From Myotis daubentonii (taxonomy: Eukaryota > Chordata > Mammalia > Chiroptera > Vespertilionidae): a stretch of 64,000 nucleotides of DNA. The stretch lies in the NCBI RefSeq assembly GCF_963259705.1, contig NC_081844.1:16725715-16789714 (forward strand). Reading direction: 5' to 3'. The notes under the pieces were generated by a model, which was not told where the DNA came from, searched no databases, and worked only from the letters and a program-made list of their open reading frames with translations. The translations under genes were made by a program, and so were the position numbers. This document shows, piece by piece, positions 32,686 to 43,942 of this stretch; position 1 is the first letter of the stretch; every line of letters begins with the position of its first letter.

Positions 32686-34369
32686 GTAACCAGCTCCTGC
32701 CTTGGGGTGAAGTCCACCAGGAACAGTACTAGATCATGTGCTGTTTTGTCGACTCTTCTGTAGCCTTCATATTGACTATGAACTAATACATGGGCTCATC
32801 CAAGACCCACAGTTATTGATACTTGTCCATAGTTGGTACTACAACTTTATAATAGCAGTTAGGGTCAGCAGATGTAGCAGTAAAATCAGGAAAGTGTTTG
32901 AACGCCATCATTTCAATTTGTTTCTTAATGGGTTGAAATCACCTTCTGGATGAATGGGACATGAACACTTGTCCCACCCCCATTGTGATGTATGGGAAGA
33001 CACACATTGTTTTACATTCAGATCATACTTTTCACTGCCTTGAACTGGGAGTGACCTGGAGAAACAAGAGGTCTCATACCTGCCTACCTACTGCCAGAAG
33101 GAGACATCCAGAGCAATGATCATAGAAACAACATCACTAATTTTGGTAGCTGTTTATTTTTAAATTGCTTTATAAACGAAAGTCATACATGGTTAGGGGT
33201 ATGAAATTTGGCTCCCACTGCCTGGGTTCAAATCAGGTTTTGTCTCCTATTAGTTAGGTGACTCTGTGCCTCATTCGCTCCATCGGTGAGCAGGAACAAG
33301 ATTTAGCTCCTTAGTGAGTTCACATGACTTAATCCCCGTCAGATCCTGAGAGTAGCCTGGAATATGCAAAGGTTACCCATGAAAGCCTGTACACTTTGAT
33401 CCTGTGCACATCCAATGAAAATTTCCAGGCTGAAATTCTCGTGGCTATTCTCCATGGTGTGGCCTAGCTCACCTCTGCATCTGGGGCTGGGAATGACCCA
33501 GGACTCTTTACTAAGGAAATCTTCGATTTCCTGCCTGTTGGAGTCTCCAGATGGAAGGGGGAGGGCTCCACCTCAGCCATTCTCGACAGGTGCTCCGCGG
33601 CTCAGCTCCTCCAGGAGGACACCGCCCTTACTCTTGGCTCTGCTGCTGGTTAAGGAAATGTGAGTTTGAATGGCAGTCCACACTAGTTGAACCATAGGTG
33701 CTTTTGGGGGTGAACTTCACTGTGCTCACTGTCTCTCAATATTGACTTAAAAAAAACCTCTGCTAAGAGAAACAGTATCTAAGGAGATTGTTCAAATGAC
33801 AACCTGGAATCCAAAGTCTCATCTAAAATCTATCCCTGATCAAGTCCTATCACTAGGATTGGGCACTAAGCCCTCATCACATGACATTCCCATGTCCCTC
33901 TCTGGACACCTCCTGCTTTCCCTGAATTGTCTTTGGTGAGGTGCTCCCAGCCTGTATTGGGAGTGGTTGAAAACAAAACTCAGTGTGTTTACTACAGGGT
34001 GCTGCTCATTGCATCATGTGAGGTCCTCCTTCAGCGGCTTCTGTGGAGATGTTTCTCTCTGGTCTTAGCTCTACCTCTGCTTATCTGATGTTTCTCTTCG
34101 CAGCCCTGTGAATTATATAAATGACCAACTTTCCCTTTCCACATTGGTTTCTACTTTTGAGGTCAAGTGTGGGCCAACTCTTAGAGCTTTTTCATCTTCA
34201 CTTTTCCAGCCTCATTTCTGGCTTCTGCTTTATCCCTACCTTAATGCCTTTTCTTTTTTGCTGTCCGTTTCCCCCTTTATCTTGTTGCCCTAATGTAATC
34301 TCATAAGCCTCCTGAAAACTTACCTGGAGCAAGGTGGGGCTATACATGAATAAAGAAGTAACTCTAAGG
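32681..34369. other. Mostly unannotated; MIR-like scrap at 33,195-33,345
   Basis: CTGCCTGGGTTCAAATCAGG followed by GTTAGGTGACTCTGTGCCTC is a sense MIR. The remainder is AT-balanced DNA without a recognised gene. Confidence 0.5.
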
Positions 34370-34515
34370 AACAGGTGTTGTCATCCCCACTTTAGAGATG
34401 AAGAAACTGAGGGCCTGAAGGGCCAACCAACTTGCCTAGTGCCATAAAGCTAGTAGTGAGGAGATGGCCAAGGTCAAGCCCAGGCTTGGCTGACTCTGTA
34501 GCCTGTTCTATCTTC
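34370..34515 (-). repeat. MIR SINE, antisense
   Basis: CCCCACTTTAGAGATGAAG, AAACTGAGGGCCTGAAGGGC, CAACTTGCCTAGTGCCATAA and AGCTAGTAGTGAGGAGATGG follow antisense MIR. Confidence 0.78.
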
Positions 34516-35454
34516 AGTCTCCTCCTTTGAAATATTCAGAAACGGTCTCAGAAAGAGGTATATTGGGGCATTAGAGGAGCCACTGATAGAAGAGGATGGT
34601 GGGATGAAACTGATGAGAACTGAAAGTTATACTTCTCTTTTTATCTAGAAAGGACATATTTATGGAACATTGGTCACCAGGGCATAAGTAATCTATAGAC
34701 TCAATCCTAATTGCATTGTAACCTTGATGAGTGGAGACTGGTTAGCTTGGATAATTGGATTGTCAAGTTAACTGAGAGTCAACTCCATAGACTGCACTTT
34801 CCCACCCTGACTATTGAAAGTGTTCCGTCATCTCTGACTACTCTTCTGCTTTAGGAACTACACTGTAATGCACACGTGGGACCTCTATTAAAATTCTAGA
34901 CTCCATTCAACCCCTAATGCTCCACTCAGATCATAGCAGGCCCTCATGGTTCTTGATTCTGTTGAATGTCTGGAGTCTTCTTGGGTGTGGGTCATGCTTG
35001 TATTTATTGGTTCTCTCTGAGCCTGATGTAGATGGACATGCAGACTGTGGGGAGGACACCCATCCCACTGCAAACATGCATGAATTCCTAAACCCTCCCT
35101 CTGGCCATTGAGTCCACTGGCCTGAAATGAGGAGAATCTCCACAGTACCACAGTCTGAGATAAGTCCATTTTGCTGTGATTTGCCTGTTTCACTTAAAAT
35201 ATAAGCTCAATAATTTTGTTTCAGTTACTTGAGAGTCCATGTTGGAAGGTTTCTGGCTAATCAAGATTTTGTTTGCCTCTATGACTTTCTCATTATCCAC
35301 AATCAATTACTGAGTTCCTTCTGGTGCCCAGAAAATCATGCTTGGTTTTGAGAGTAAAAATGTGTGAGGACTAGAAAAGTCCAATTTCATGGTGATGAAC
35401 TGACTGCGCCAGCTGTGGCTGGTTGTACACTGAAGGCAACATGAATCCTCTCCT
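34516..35454. other. Unannotated AT-balanced stretch
   Basis: No recognised exon or repeat. Confidence 0.45.
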
Positions 35455-35640
35455 GTGGAATATTGGATAAAGAACTGGCTTTGGTCTCAGATCCACAGCT
35501 GACCTTCTGTAAGACTCACGGATGGTTCTTCACCCTGGATGAACCTCAGTTTCCTCCTCTGCACAGTAGGGATGGTACAAAGGTAAGAGAGAATATTCAT
35601 GAAACCCTGGCACATAATAGATGCTCAATATATTGTAGCT
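35455..35640 (+). repeat. MIR SINE, sense
   Basis: CTTTGGTCTCAGATCCACAG, GAACCTCAGTTTCCTCCTCT, GCACAGTAGGGATGGTAC and CTGGCACATAATAGATGCTC are in sense-MIR order. Confidence 0.78.
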
Positions 35641-35787
35641 GGTAATGCTGTGCCCCTGAGCACCCTCTGCTCAGAAAAACAGGGGGGACTCCCTTTCAGA
35701 ACTGATTTGAGAATGAGTGTAACTTCTGTGAGTTCCCTTTGGATGGTAGGTGGAAGGGCCAACTTCACTGTAAGCTACAGTCTAGTC

Positions 35788-36021
35788 CAGTGATGGCGAA
35801 CATTTTGAGCTCGGCGTGTCAGCATTTTGAAAAACCCTAACTTAACTTTGGTGCCGTGTCACATATAGAAATTCTCTGATATTTGTAACCATAGGAAAAC
35901 AAAGACTTATATTTTTGGTATTTATTTTATATATTTAAATGCCATTTAACAAAGAAAAATCAACCCAAAAAATGAGTTTGCGTGTCTCCTCTGACAGCGT
36001 GTCATAGGTTCGCCATCGCTG
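35788..36021. mobile_element. Non-autonomous hAT transposon, 234 bp, complete
   Basis: Terminal inverted repeats CAGTGATGGCGAAC (left) and GTTCGCCATCGCTG (right) differ at one position. The flanking octamers GTCTAGTC (35,780-35,787) and GTCTAGGG (36,022-36,029) share six of eight bases, fitting the 8-bp target duplication of hAT elements. The interior is AT-rich and codes for nothing, so an autonomous hAT transposase must have mobilised it. Young non-autonomous hATs are a known feature of vesper bats. Confidence 0.9.
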
Positions 36022-36029
36022 GTCTAGGG

Positions 36030-37445
36030 TCACATGTCCATGAATAGCCAGTGTAAATACACAATTGAATGGAACCATCTGCATCAGCAAAGGCATCTGT
36101 GAGCTGCTGTCAGGCAGGTGCAGCAGCCAGTGTCCCTCCCACTCATCAAGCCTCGCAGCGCCCCACAGATGAACACTGTGCGCCGTGCTTGTTAGGCACA
36201 CTTTATGCTGAAAGAGAGCAAATCAGTAGGAGAAAATGTGGATTTGTCTTGCTGAGACGAGGGCTGGGGCTGCAGAGAGGAGAGCCAGGTGGAGAAGGGA
36301 TGCTGAAGACGGACAGAGAGGGGTCCCTTCTCTCGGGGTGGGGAACTTCCCAAGTCCAGAAAGCCTCTTTGCATTCCACAGGTGGAAATGACACCCACAA
36401 AACTGGGGTACGGAATTGAGGACTTTTCTTGCTCTGGTTATGTCCATGGTCCCCACCTGGGCAGCCTAACCTCCAGTTCTTTCATTTCTCTCTCCCTCTC
36501 TCCTTCAATCTCTTTTCTTTCCCTTTCCTTCCTTTACGGCCTGATTTTCTCCCCTCCCTTCTACTCTCCCTGGCCTCCCTGCACCCCTTCCTCCTGCTCT
36601 CCTTTTCCAAACTCTAGGTTGATGCACAGGTACCTCTTTCACTAACTGAACTCCTCCACCACCTCCACCCCTCACCAAGCCATTAACACCCAGCTGCTCC
36701 TTGGGACACACACTCAGCCTGTTATAGCAGCAGTTCAGCTGCCAAGTCCTGAGCTGACTAATCCTGCAGGGAGGGGTGGATGCAGAGGTCTGGGGAAATG
36801 CAGGCTGATGCCCTCCACCCCCTCCTCTGGCAGGTCTATCCTCACCGAGCTCCAGCCTCCCATCCTATCCCCCAGGATCCTTCACACTGAACCTTGGCAG
36901 CTCGGCTAGGCAGCCCCACGAGGGGGAAGAGAGCCACCCTTGCCCCTCTCTGTTATCAGCAATGGAGGGCTGAGCATGGGCAGGGTTGCTGGGAAAGTGG
37001 CTCTGGGAGCTCCAGGGGCCGGGTGTCTCTGGCTTCACCGCCAATGCTGTAACCAGTAGGCTCCCCAACCCAGCTGACCTGGCTTCAGAGTATCCCACCT
37101 CCCCACATTGGCCCCATTGCTCTACACCCACCCCATTCCGAGGAGATCAGAGAGGGGAGTCAGTCTCCATTGCCATGGGGACCAACGCTTACCTGTCCAT
37201 TGGACAGCTCTGTGTGGGCAGATGGGGCCCGTGGCTTCTCTTCTCTGGCTGACTCAGGCTTGTAAGTTCTCCTTTCTCCAGCAAAGCCTAGTCCTTAATC
37301 CCTGCCATGGGATATTGTCCCTAATCCTGGTGTACCAAGGGGTGCCCCATAGGGACTCACCTGGCATAAGATGTCCTAAGGAAACTGGGCACTCGGGCAG
37401 AGGTTGCCATAGCCCATGGGGCCAGGCTGAGCAGAGAGAATCCTG
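36030..37445. other. Unannotated stretch with pyrimidine-rich runs
   Basis: A CT-rich block lies at 36,480-36,610. No gene or clear transposon was recognised. Confidence 0.45.
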
Positions 37446-37803
37446 AAGATGTCCTAGCTCAGGCTGCCATCACAAGATACCAGGCTTAAGCAACAGATAC
37501 TCATTTCTCACGGTTCTGGAGGCTATAAGATCAAGGTGCCGGCCAAGGGGCTTCTGTGCAGCAGCTTCCTGGCTTGTAGACGGCCGCTTCCTCGCTGTGT
37601 CCTCATGTGGCCTGTACTCTGTTTGCAGAGAGAGATCTCTGGTGTGTCTCCCTCTCCTTATTAGGAAACCAGCACTACAGAATTAGAACCCAGCCTCTGA
37701 CCTCATTTAGCCTTGATTACCTCCTAAAGGGCTCTATCTTCAAAGGCAGTCACATGGGTGGTTAAGGTTCCCACATACAAACTTTGGGGAACACACAGTG
37801 CAT
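37446..37803 (-). mobile_element. MaLR-type solo LTR, antisense
   Basis: Landmarks in antisense order: AGCTCAGGCTGCCATCACAA, CTCATTTCTCACGGTTCTGG, AGGCTATAAGATCAAGGTGC, GCTGTGTCCTCATGTGGCC, TGACCTCATTTAGCCTTGAT and AAAGGCAGTCACATGGG, ending near CAAACTTTGGGGAACACACA. This is the mirror image of the MaLR LTR family seen at 29,673. Confidence 0.8.
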
Positions 37804-39659
37804 AAGATCTCCATGCCACTGGAAGGCAGCCGTTAAAAAGCTGTCACCACTCTCGTTCTGCCTCCCTTCCCCACGCAGGAGAAGAGGGAGAGGGAGGAGG
37901 GGGTTTGCACCCCGCCCTTCCCCCACCCCCCAGGTACTCCAGGGAGAGGAAAAAAAGATGTGAAAGACCAGATCACATCCTTTCACCCTGTCAGGTCCTG
38001 GAGCTGCAGCCTGTCCAGGCTGAGGAGGGGAAGAGCTTTAAATGGACCCAGATTGAAGCACACAATGGACTGAGATTGTCAATCATCAAAACGGTCCAGA
38101 ACATTAGAGAATCTGCTCAAGGTGCCAGCAAGGGATGTGCTGTGCATGGAGGGGAGGGACTGGACTTAGCGCCCGCTCCACTCACTGCTGACCGAGCAGC
38201 TCCATCCCTGGGAGACAAGGCCCTTTGCATGAGGAGAACTTCTTGTCACCCACAGACTCTCCTGATTTGAAAATGCACCAGGCACACCCATTCTCTTAAA
38301 GTGTGAAGCTTGGAGGGCTAGGATCCCAGGGCACAGAGCCTGGGCCGGGGGGGGGGGGGGGAGGGCGGGGGGGCGGGGGGGAGTGTTGGGGAGGTGATGG
38401 AGGGAAGATGGGGCACAGCGCAGGCTTGGGGCTCTCAGGCACTTCCCAGAGGGGGGCCCGGGGTGGGGGGGGGGAATTGACAATCCAAGGCCATTGGGAG
38501 ACAAGGACGAAAGGCCAGAGGCAGGAGAGCCTGATCTGGGCCAGAATCTATGTGGTTCAGCCTAGGGCAGCGGGTTCCTGGCTCTGGGGTTCAGGCACCT
38601 GAGACATAAATACTAGTTGGAAATCGATATAGGATTACCAGCTTTGTGTTTTGCCAAGAAAGGACATAAAGAACCCCCCTGCCAGCTTTTATCATCACCC
38701 TTTCCTGAAAGAAAGGAGATTTGAACATCCCTGGCCCCAAACACAAGGAGAGAGAAGGGGCATAATCTCAGAATGGCGTGGGCTCCTGTACACTGAATAA
38801 GTATAGCACTGGGGAAATTCACTGTGCTGCCTTTTTTTCTAAATGTTTTAGTTTTGCTGAGACTGATGAAAACTTCAGTAACCTCAGCTGAAGCTGGGCT
38901 GCCTGTGCCTGTGTGTGAATGTGTATGTGGGTGTGAGTCCATGTGTGGCAAGGGAAGTGCGTAAATGTCTCCATACAGAGGAGAGTGTGCATGTTTGGCA
39001 ACACGTGTGTTGAGGACGGGGAGGAGGGAGACTTGTGAGTGTGATGGGAGGGGCTGGGGGGCTGCTGCTGCAGGAGCTGGGTTTGCACCTGGTCCTAGGA
39101 CCTTGGCTGCTCAGAGCCCGTCCATAATTACAGTGGACATTTTCTCTTTGTTCCCCCTCTGCCCCCACTCCCCCATGTGCTCTCTTTACTCCTCTCCTGC
39201 CCCACTCGAACGGCCATGTTGCGCTGACCCCCAGCCCATCCCCTGGTTGGAGGAGAGGCCAGTCAGTAGCTGCCAGGCTCCCCACATCCTGCCCAGGAGA
39301 ACTGTTTCTCTGTACAGGAGCCTTCCCATCCTCCTGACACAGTCGCTCAGGGACGCAAAACTGGGCTGAGTCCTTACTCAGCAAAGGACTCAGTCCCTCG
39401 GGCCTGGTCCTGCCTCAGCAGCTCACATGGTTTATGACCTTGTCTCAGCGACAGTGCCCTTCAGCGCCCCTGGCTGGGACAGAGCCCCAGGTGACCTCGA
39501 GCTGGTGGGACATCTCGGCCTCTCTCCTTGTTCCATGGGGCAGAGCCACCTGACCTTGGTCCAAACCCCTGGACTGGGCTTGGGGTTCTCCCTCGCTGGT
39601 TCCAAACCAACTCTTGGCCCCTGTGCCTCACCCGTCCCCTGGGGGTAATAACTTGCTCC
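37804..39659. other. No gene recognised (contains the G-run cluster)
   Basis: Composition-driven frames occur on both strands at 38,819-39,384. TG-rich DNA at 38,910-39,010 is simple-sequence-like. No exon or RNA gene was recognised. Confidence 0.45.
38346..38475 (+). repeat. G-run cluster
   Basis: Runs of 12 or more, 7 and 6 G, separated by single bases, lie at 38,348-38,383, with another 9-10 G run near 38,463-38,473. The plus strand could form stable quadruplexes, and such tracts are prone to sequencing and assembly errors. Confidence 0.85.
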
Positions 39660-39960
39660 ATCCTGGCTGAGTGCCACCCAAACCCTCCAAAATTCTGCAC
39701 CATCTCTTGCCTCCATGACTTTGTACAGTTATCTTTTCCTGAGAAGACTGTCCTCCCAAACATTAGCCCAACTTCAAAGGTCAGCTAAGATGCCACTTCC
39801 TCCAGGAAGCCTTCCTGCACCACTGCAATGAATGCCGACTTTACCCACCAGAGTAAAAGGAGCATGGGAATGAATCCTTCCCCATCTTTTAAAACACGTG
39901 CTCCCTGCTTCAGGCACCTGGCTTACCTTTCAGGCATGGTTTTATTTGAGATTTTAAAAT
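39660..39960 (+). repeat. L2-like fragment, sense
   Basis: AACTTCAAAGGTCAGCTAAG, ATGCCACTTCCTCCAGGAAG and CCTTCCTGCACCACTGCAA match the L2 segment just upstream of its 3' UTR. The remainder is diverged. Confidence 0.5.
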
Positions 39961-40284
39961 TCAGACTAATCTCCTCGGCTGCAAACCCCCCCCCCGCCCC
40001 CCCCGCCCCCAGTGCTGAATTTGCCCAGTTGTTTATAAGGCCATACTTTTGTTTTTACTGTTTTTAAGTTTGTCTTTTTATGGAGTCATTTTTCAATGCT
40101 TATTATTTCTCATTGATTTTACATTTCTGCTTAGTGTTTACTGTTAGAGAGGGAATAGGAAATGGAGCAGGAGGGTCAGGGATGGGAGTCCAGTGGCCCC
40201 AGTCAGGAATGGGGTCCCGGGGTCTCTGGCTTTATGGGGGTGGGGAGGCAGTCAGGCATTAAGCGGGAGGGAGCCTCACCTGTC

Positions 40285-40490
40285 CCCTGGTTTGGTCCCG
40301 GCTGCAACCCTCAGCCACTCAAAACTGGGGGATCCATTTCACCTCTGTGAGCCTCAGTTTTGAAATCTGTAAATAGAGATTAAAAATATTCGTGTATACT
40401 GAGCTGTTGTGAGAAGTCAGCTGGATAATGCCTGTAGGGAATGCAGCGTGTGTGGGCCATACTAGGCACCCAAAGTAAAATTTCTCCTTA
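40285..40490 (+). repeat. MIR SINE, sense
   Basis: CACCTCTGTGAGCCTCAGTT, TTGAAATCTGTAAATAGAGA, GAGCTGTTGTGAGAAGTCAG and GCCATACTAGGCACCCAAAG follow sense MIR. Confidence 0.78.
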
Positions 40491-40814
40491 TTATTATTCC
40501 CCAAATGGGGTTCCATGAGAAGCAGGACCTCCAGTAGCCAGCAGAGCGCCTTTCATGGAATTAGAGAAGGGCGCCCCCTCTGGACAGACCTGGGTGGCAG
40601 GCGGAGCTTGGCTGGGCAGTGGCCTCAGAGTGAGTGGAAGGTCGGCAGCCAACCTCATGCTTAACCCCTGGGCAGGTTATGGGCACGTGAGCCAGAGAGC
40701 CAGCCTCCAAGGCAGCTCAGGGGAACTGCTGGGAAAGGTGTTTGCGCGCAGAATCTTCCGTGTGGGGGCGGGGGCACCCACTGCTCTCTTTCCGTGTTCT
40801 GCGTGTGCCACGTT

Positions 40815-41085
40815 CCTCTATGTCAGCAATTTCATGTGGTGCGCTGCAAGAATTTTTAAAACATGTGATAGCTGACTATTTCATCAGGGGCACCGACTTC
40901 TTTTCCCTTAGATAAAAAAATGATCAACGGCCAACATAGCAATAGCCATCCGGTGGGAATGAATCGAAATTATACCTATATTTTGGTCAGATTGGCAAAG
41001 AATGCATTTTGTGTACGCTGCAGAATCTTGTTACTTAGGTTCTGTGTGCCATGGGATGACAAAGGCTGACAATCGCCGCTCTGTG
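40815..41085. mobile_element. Probable non-autonomous hAT-like remnant
   Basis: The region GTGGTGCGCTGCAAGAATTT, ATAGCTGACTATTTCATCAG, AACGGCCAACATAGCAATAG, TCCGGTGGGAATGAATCG, TGGTCAGATTGGCAAAGAAT and GTGTGCCATGGGATGACAAA resembles a bat hAT-derived repeat in memory. The inverted ends are degraded (right end …GGCTGACAATCGC), so this is a family-level guess. Confidence 0.4.
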
Positions 41086-41469
41086 TGAGCGCGGGCCCCT
41101 CAAGGAAAAGGACTCCCACTTCTCTTTATATGTCTTGCTCTGCCTTCTGCCCCCTAGCATATGGAGGTGCATAATAAATGCTTATTTTGCAGGCCACACG
41201 TGTGAGGGGCCTGGGAGAAGAGGCTGAGAAGGAAGGGAGAATGGCCTGTGACGCCCCCACGTGACACCCACTCAGGGTTCTCCAACTTCAGTATCAAGTC
41301 CACAGCACCGTTAACTGGCCACATGCACTGCAGCGGAACTTCTGCTCTGCACGCTGTCCTTGTGCGGCTTTCCGAGGACCCTGCCCCAGGATCACTGCAT
41401 ATGTAATGCTATGCACTCTCCCTTCCCGCCCCCCGCCACCATAAACCAGCTGCACCACTCCCCAGGCTG

Positions 41470-41775
41470 CCCCTCCAGCCTTAGTTTCCGCATTAGATAG
41501 GTTGGTTAAACTTTTAGAAAAAGGTATGACTAGTAACGTTCTCATAGGGTTATTGCAAGGATTAAAAGCAACAATGCAGTAAAACCCCACCAATGCTTAG
41601 CACAGGGTCTGATAAGCGCTGATAGAGAAAGCACTAGCTGTGCATCCCCCTCTCGCTGGCGACTCCTCAGAGAGCGCTGGGAACAGAGCCGGATTGTCCC
41701 CATTTTTCACTGGGGACACTGAGGCTTTAGACGATGGGATCTTGTGCCAGTCACTCCGATTCCAAACAGCACAGT
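41470..41775. repeat. Two abutting MIR fragments in opposite orientation
   Basis: 41,470-41,625 is sense: CCTTAGTTTCCGCATTAG, TCATAGGGTTATTGCAAGGA, TTAAAAGCAACAATGCAGTA and GCTTAGCACAGGGTCTG. 41,690-41,775 is antisense: CCCATTTTTCACTGGGGAC, ACTGAGGCTTTAGAC. They end about 13 bp before the Helitron. Confidence 0.65.
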
Positions 41776-41788
41776 TAAAATATAAATA

Positions 41789-42457
41789 CTAGAGGCCTGG
41801 TGTACAAAATTCATTAATGGGGGGGGGGTCCATCAGCCCGGCCTGCACCCTCTCTAACCCAGGACCCCTCGGGGGATGTCCTACTGCCTCTCGTAATCCG
41901 GGACTTCTGGCTCCTAACTGCTTGCCTGCCTGCCTGCCTGCCTGATCGCCCCTAACCCCTCTGAACTGCCTTCTTGCCTGATCACCCCTAGCTGCTCCCT
42001 TACTGGCCTGATTGCCTCTAACCACCTCTGCCTCACCCCACACCCAGGACCCAGGATTCCCTCCCTCTGGCCAGCCACAGGCACCCAAGACCCAGGCCGG
42101 CTTCGCCTGGGCTGCAGCTGCAGGTGCTGGCACCGGGGACCGTGGGGCGGGTGGCTTGTCCCTCTCCTGAGCAGCAGCCTCAGCTGCTGGCGCCCGGGAA
42201 CATGGGCGTGTGGCTTGTCCCTCTCCCAGGTCACAGGTGCAGGCACAGCTGCTGGTACCTGGGACCGTGGTGCGTGCGGCTTGTCCTTCTCCTGGGCTGC
42301 AGCTTGGCTGGTCCCCATTCCTCTCTTATGAGCTCATTTGTGCCTGGCTGGTCCCCATTCCTCTCTCCCCAGTGTTGAGGTGTTGAGTGTCTGAGATGTT
42401 AAGGAGTGATGGCATGAGGGTGTGATGGCCATTTGCATATTAGCTCTTTATTATATA

Positions 42458-42460
<3 letters not shown>
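41789..42460 (-). mobile_element. Non-autonomous Helitron (HeliBat-like), 672 bp, complete
   Basis: On the minus strand it starts TCCTATATAATAAAGAGCTA (42,460 downward) and ends with a hairpin-like GAATTTTGTACACCAGGCC followed by CTAG (41,792-41,789). An A precedes the start and a T follows the end on that strand, the A/T insertion site of Helitrons, which make no target duplication. The interior has no Rep/helicase coding, so it depended on an autonomous partner. Two internal tandem arrays enlarge it. A (TA)n tract directly abuts its 5' end. Confidence 0.92.
42127..42372. repeat. Tandem arrays inside the Helitron
   Basis: Three units of roughly 51-62 bp share GCTGGCACC/GCGCCC/TACCTGGGAC, then GTGGCTTGTCCCTCTCC (about 42,127-42,302). 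They are followed by two units of about 44 bp carrying GGCTGGTCCCCATTCCTCTC (42,305-42,372). Internal duplication like this is known for non-autonomous Helitrons. Confidence 0.8.

Positions 42461-42502
<42 letters not shown>
42461..42502. repeat. (TA)n microsatellite, 21 repeats
   Basis: A pure TA tract of 42 bp lies between the Helitron start and the VES SINE tail. It starts at the very T that flanks the Helitron. Confidence 0.97.
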
Positions 42503-42507
<5 letters not shown>

Positions 42508-42716
42508 TAAAGTATATGTTTTTATTGATTTCAGAGAGGAAAGGAGGGAGCAAGAGAGATAGAAACATCAATGATGAGAGAGAACCATTGATTGGCTGCC
42601 TCCTGCTTGCCCCCTACTGGGGATCGAGCCCACAATCGGGGCATGACCTGGAATGGAACCATGATCTCCTGGTTCATAGGTCGATGCTCAGTGGCTGAGC
42701 CATGCCAGTCGGCCGG
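42503..42716 (-). mobile_element. VES SINE, antisense
   Basis: Tail side GTTTTTATTGATTTCAGAGA, body GCTGCCTCCTGCTTGCCCCC, head GATGCTCAGTGGCTGAGCCA. The phrase GGGATCGAGCCCACAATC and the head resemble the copy at 45,806, so the two are probably one subfamily. The target duplication is obscured by the (TA)n tract. Confidence 0.9.
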
Positions 42717-42789
42717 CCAGCAGTTTTGCAGCCAGGCTGCTCTGCTACAGGCTGGTGCTTCCCCTGGATGAGAGTAAACAAACAAATGG

Positions 42790-43345
42790 AGGCATGAGAG
42801 GCGTTTAAAAACATTCTTATAAAAATACTTAAATTATTTTCCCACATTTATTAAAAACAACATTAACTTCCATTGTCATTATTTTCAGCAACGTTACCAA
42901 GCTGCCCGTGAACTTTTCTTCGCACATGAATTGCTCGGGTGGTTAATTATTTGCTATTAATTTGGGTGAGGCTTTCTGCAAAGTGACAGCTCCAAAGAGC
43001 CATTTACCTGTTTATTCACATTTTCCACCAAACACCTATTTTTCTTTACAACAAACCTGTTATTAAATATGCAGCCGCTTTTATTTATTTATTTTTACAA
43101 AGAAACCCTGACCTGTGAAAGCCCCTTTCTTTTCATCCTGGTTTCAAAACAATTCATTCATGCATTTTAGAAGCTATGCAAATGAGCTCCGCTTGCTTTT
43201 AGGGGGGTTTCTCCGGAATTGATTTTGGGATTCTGTATTAATTACTACTGCACAGGCATAGAGGCTGTCACATAATGGATATATTTAGCAAGAATGACAA
43301 GGCTGATAATTATGCTCAAGAAGCCTTAGAACAGGGAATGCTTAC
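42790..43345. other. Conserved-looking non-coding region (enhancer-like)
   Basis: Unique AT-rich DNA dense in homeodomain-type and octamer cores: GGTTAATTATTTGCTATTAA, GCTATGCAAATGAGC (43,173-43,187), TGTATTAATTACTACTGCAC and GGCTGATAATTATGCTCAAG. No transposon signature or coding frame is present. The texture is that of deeply conserved developmental enhancers. Conservation itself was not tested. Confidence 0.45.
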
Positions 43346-43350
43346 GTTGA

Positions 43351-43451
43351 TGTTTAATTTCGACAGACTTCTTTAGTTTGTCCAATTTAATCAAAAGCAA
43401 TCAAAATACACTGGCGTGAATTACACCAAATTATTTTCAAACCAATGGAAA
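43351..43451 (+). repeat. Diverged repeat block, copy A
   Basis: It runs from TGTTTAATTTCGACAGAC through AGCAATCAAAATAC to TTCAAACCAATGG. It aligns almost end to end with 43,943-44,039 at roughly three-quarters identity by eye. It may be an old local duplication, or two copies of an ancient, unrecognised (possibly exapted) repeat. Confidence 0.7.
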
Positions 43452-43759
43452 CATCTCGTCTTTCAAATGCAGATGTTGAACTGGTGTTTCTGAATGAACC
43501 ACTCAAAGCAAGGAAGGGGGGCGTTTTGGAGTGTGTGCAGTTGTCCAGGCTTGAATCCCGATCTGAGTAAGGGCGGGGAGGGATTCCATAAGGAACTAAG
43601 CTTTCAGAAATGACTAAAACTTTAGTTCTTATTAGAACTGAAGGCCCAGGAATGACCTGGGCAAACTCACTCTGTGACTTCAACCCAGCTTCTCACGGCC
43701 TCGGTTTCCTGTTTCGTTCAACAGCCTAATTCTTGCCTTGCTACTATTATTTGTAAAGA

Positions 43760-43915
43760 ACAACTTACCTGTGTCATATTTATTGAGTGTTCACTCCGTG
43801 CCAAGTCCTGTGAGCCCCTTATTCCCTTCAACCTGCTGATGGCTTGTGAGGTTGGCGCCACCAGTGAACAGATCAGGACTCGCTCAGTTCCAAGACACAG
43901 AGCCAGGTGCTTTCT
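43760..43915 (-). repeat. MIR-like SINE, antisense
   Basis: ATTTATTGAGTGTTCACTCC, GTGCCAAGTCCTGTGAGCC, AGGTTGGCGCCACCAGTGAA and ACACAGAGCCAGG follow antisense MIR3/L2-like layout. It lies between the two copies of the repeated block. Confidence 0.5.
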
Positions 43916-43942
43916 CCGTAGTTGACGCCTGTAGGGAAGTTG

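Noticed and set aside
32461..32783. Repeated TATTGACTATGAAC flanking a T run, as a possible retroinsert TSD
   Set aside because: The T run is not at either boundary and no inserted gene is recognisable. A 14-mer repeat can occur by chance in 64 kb.
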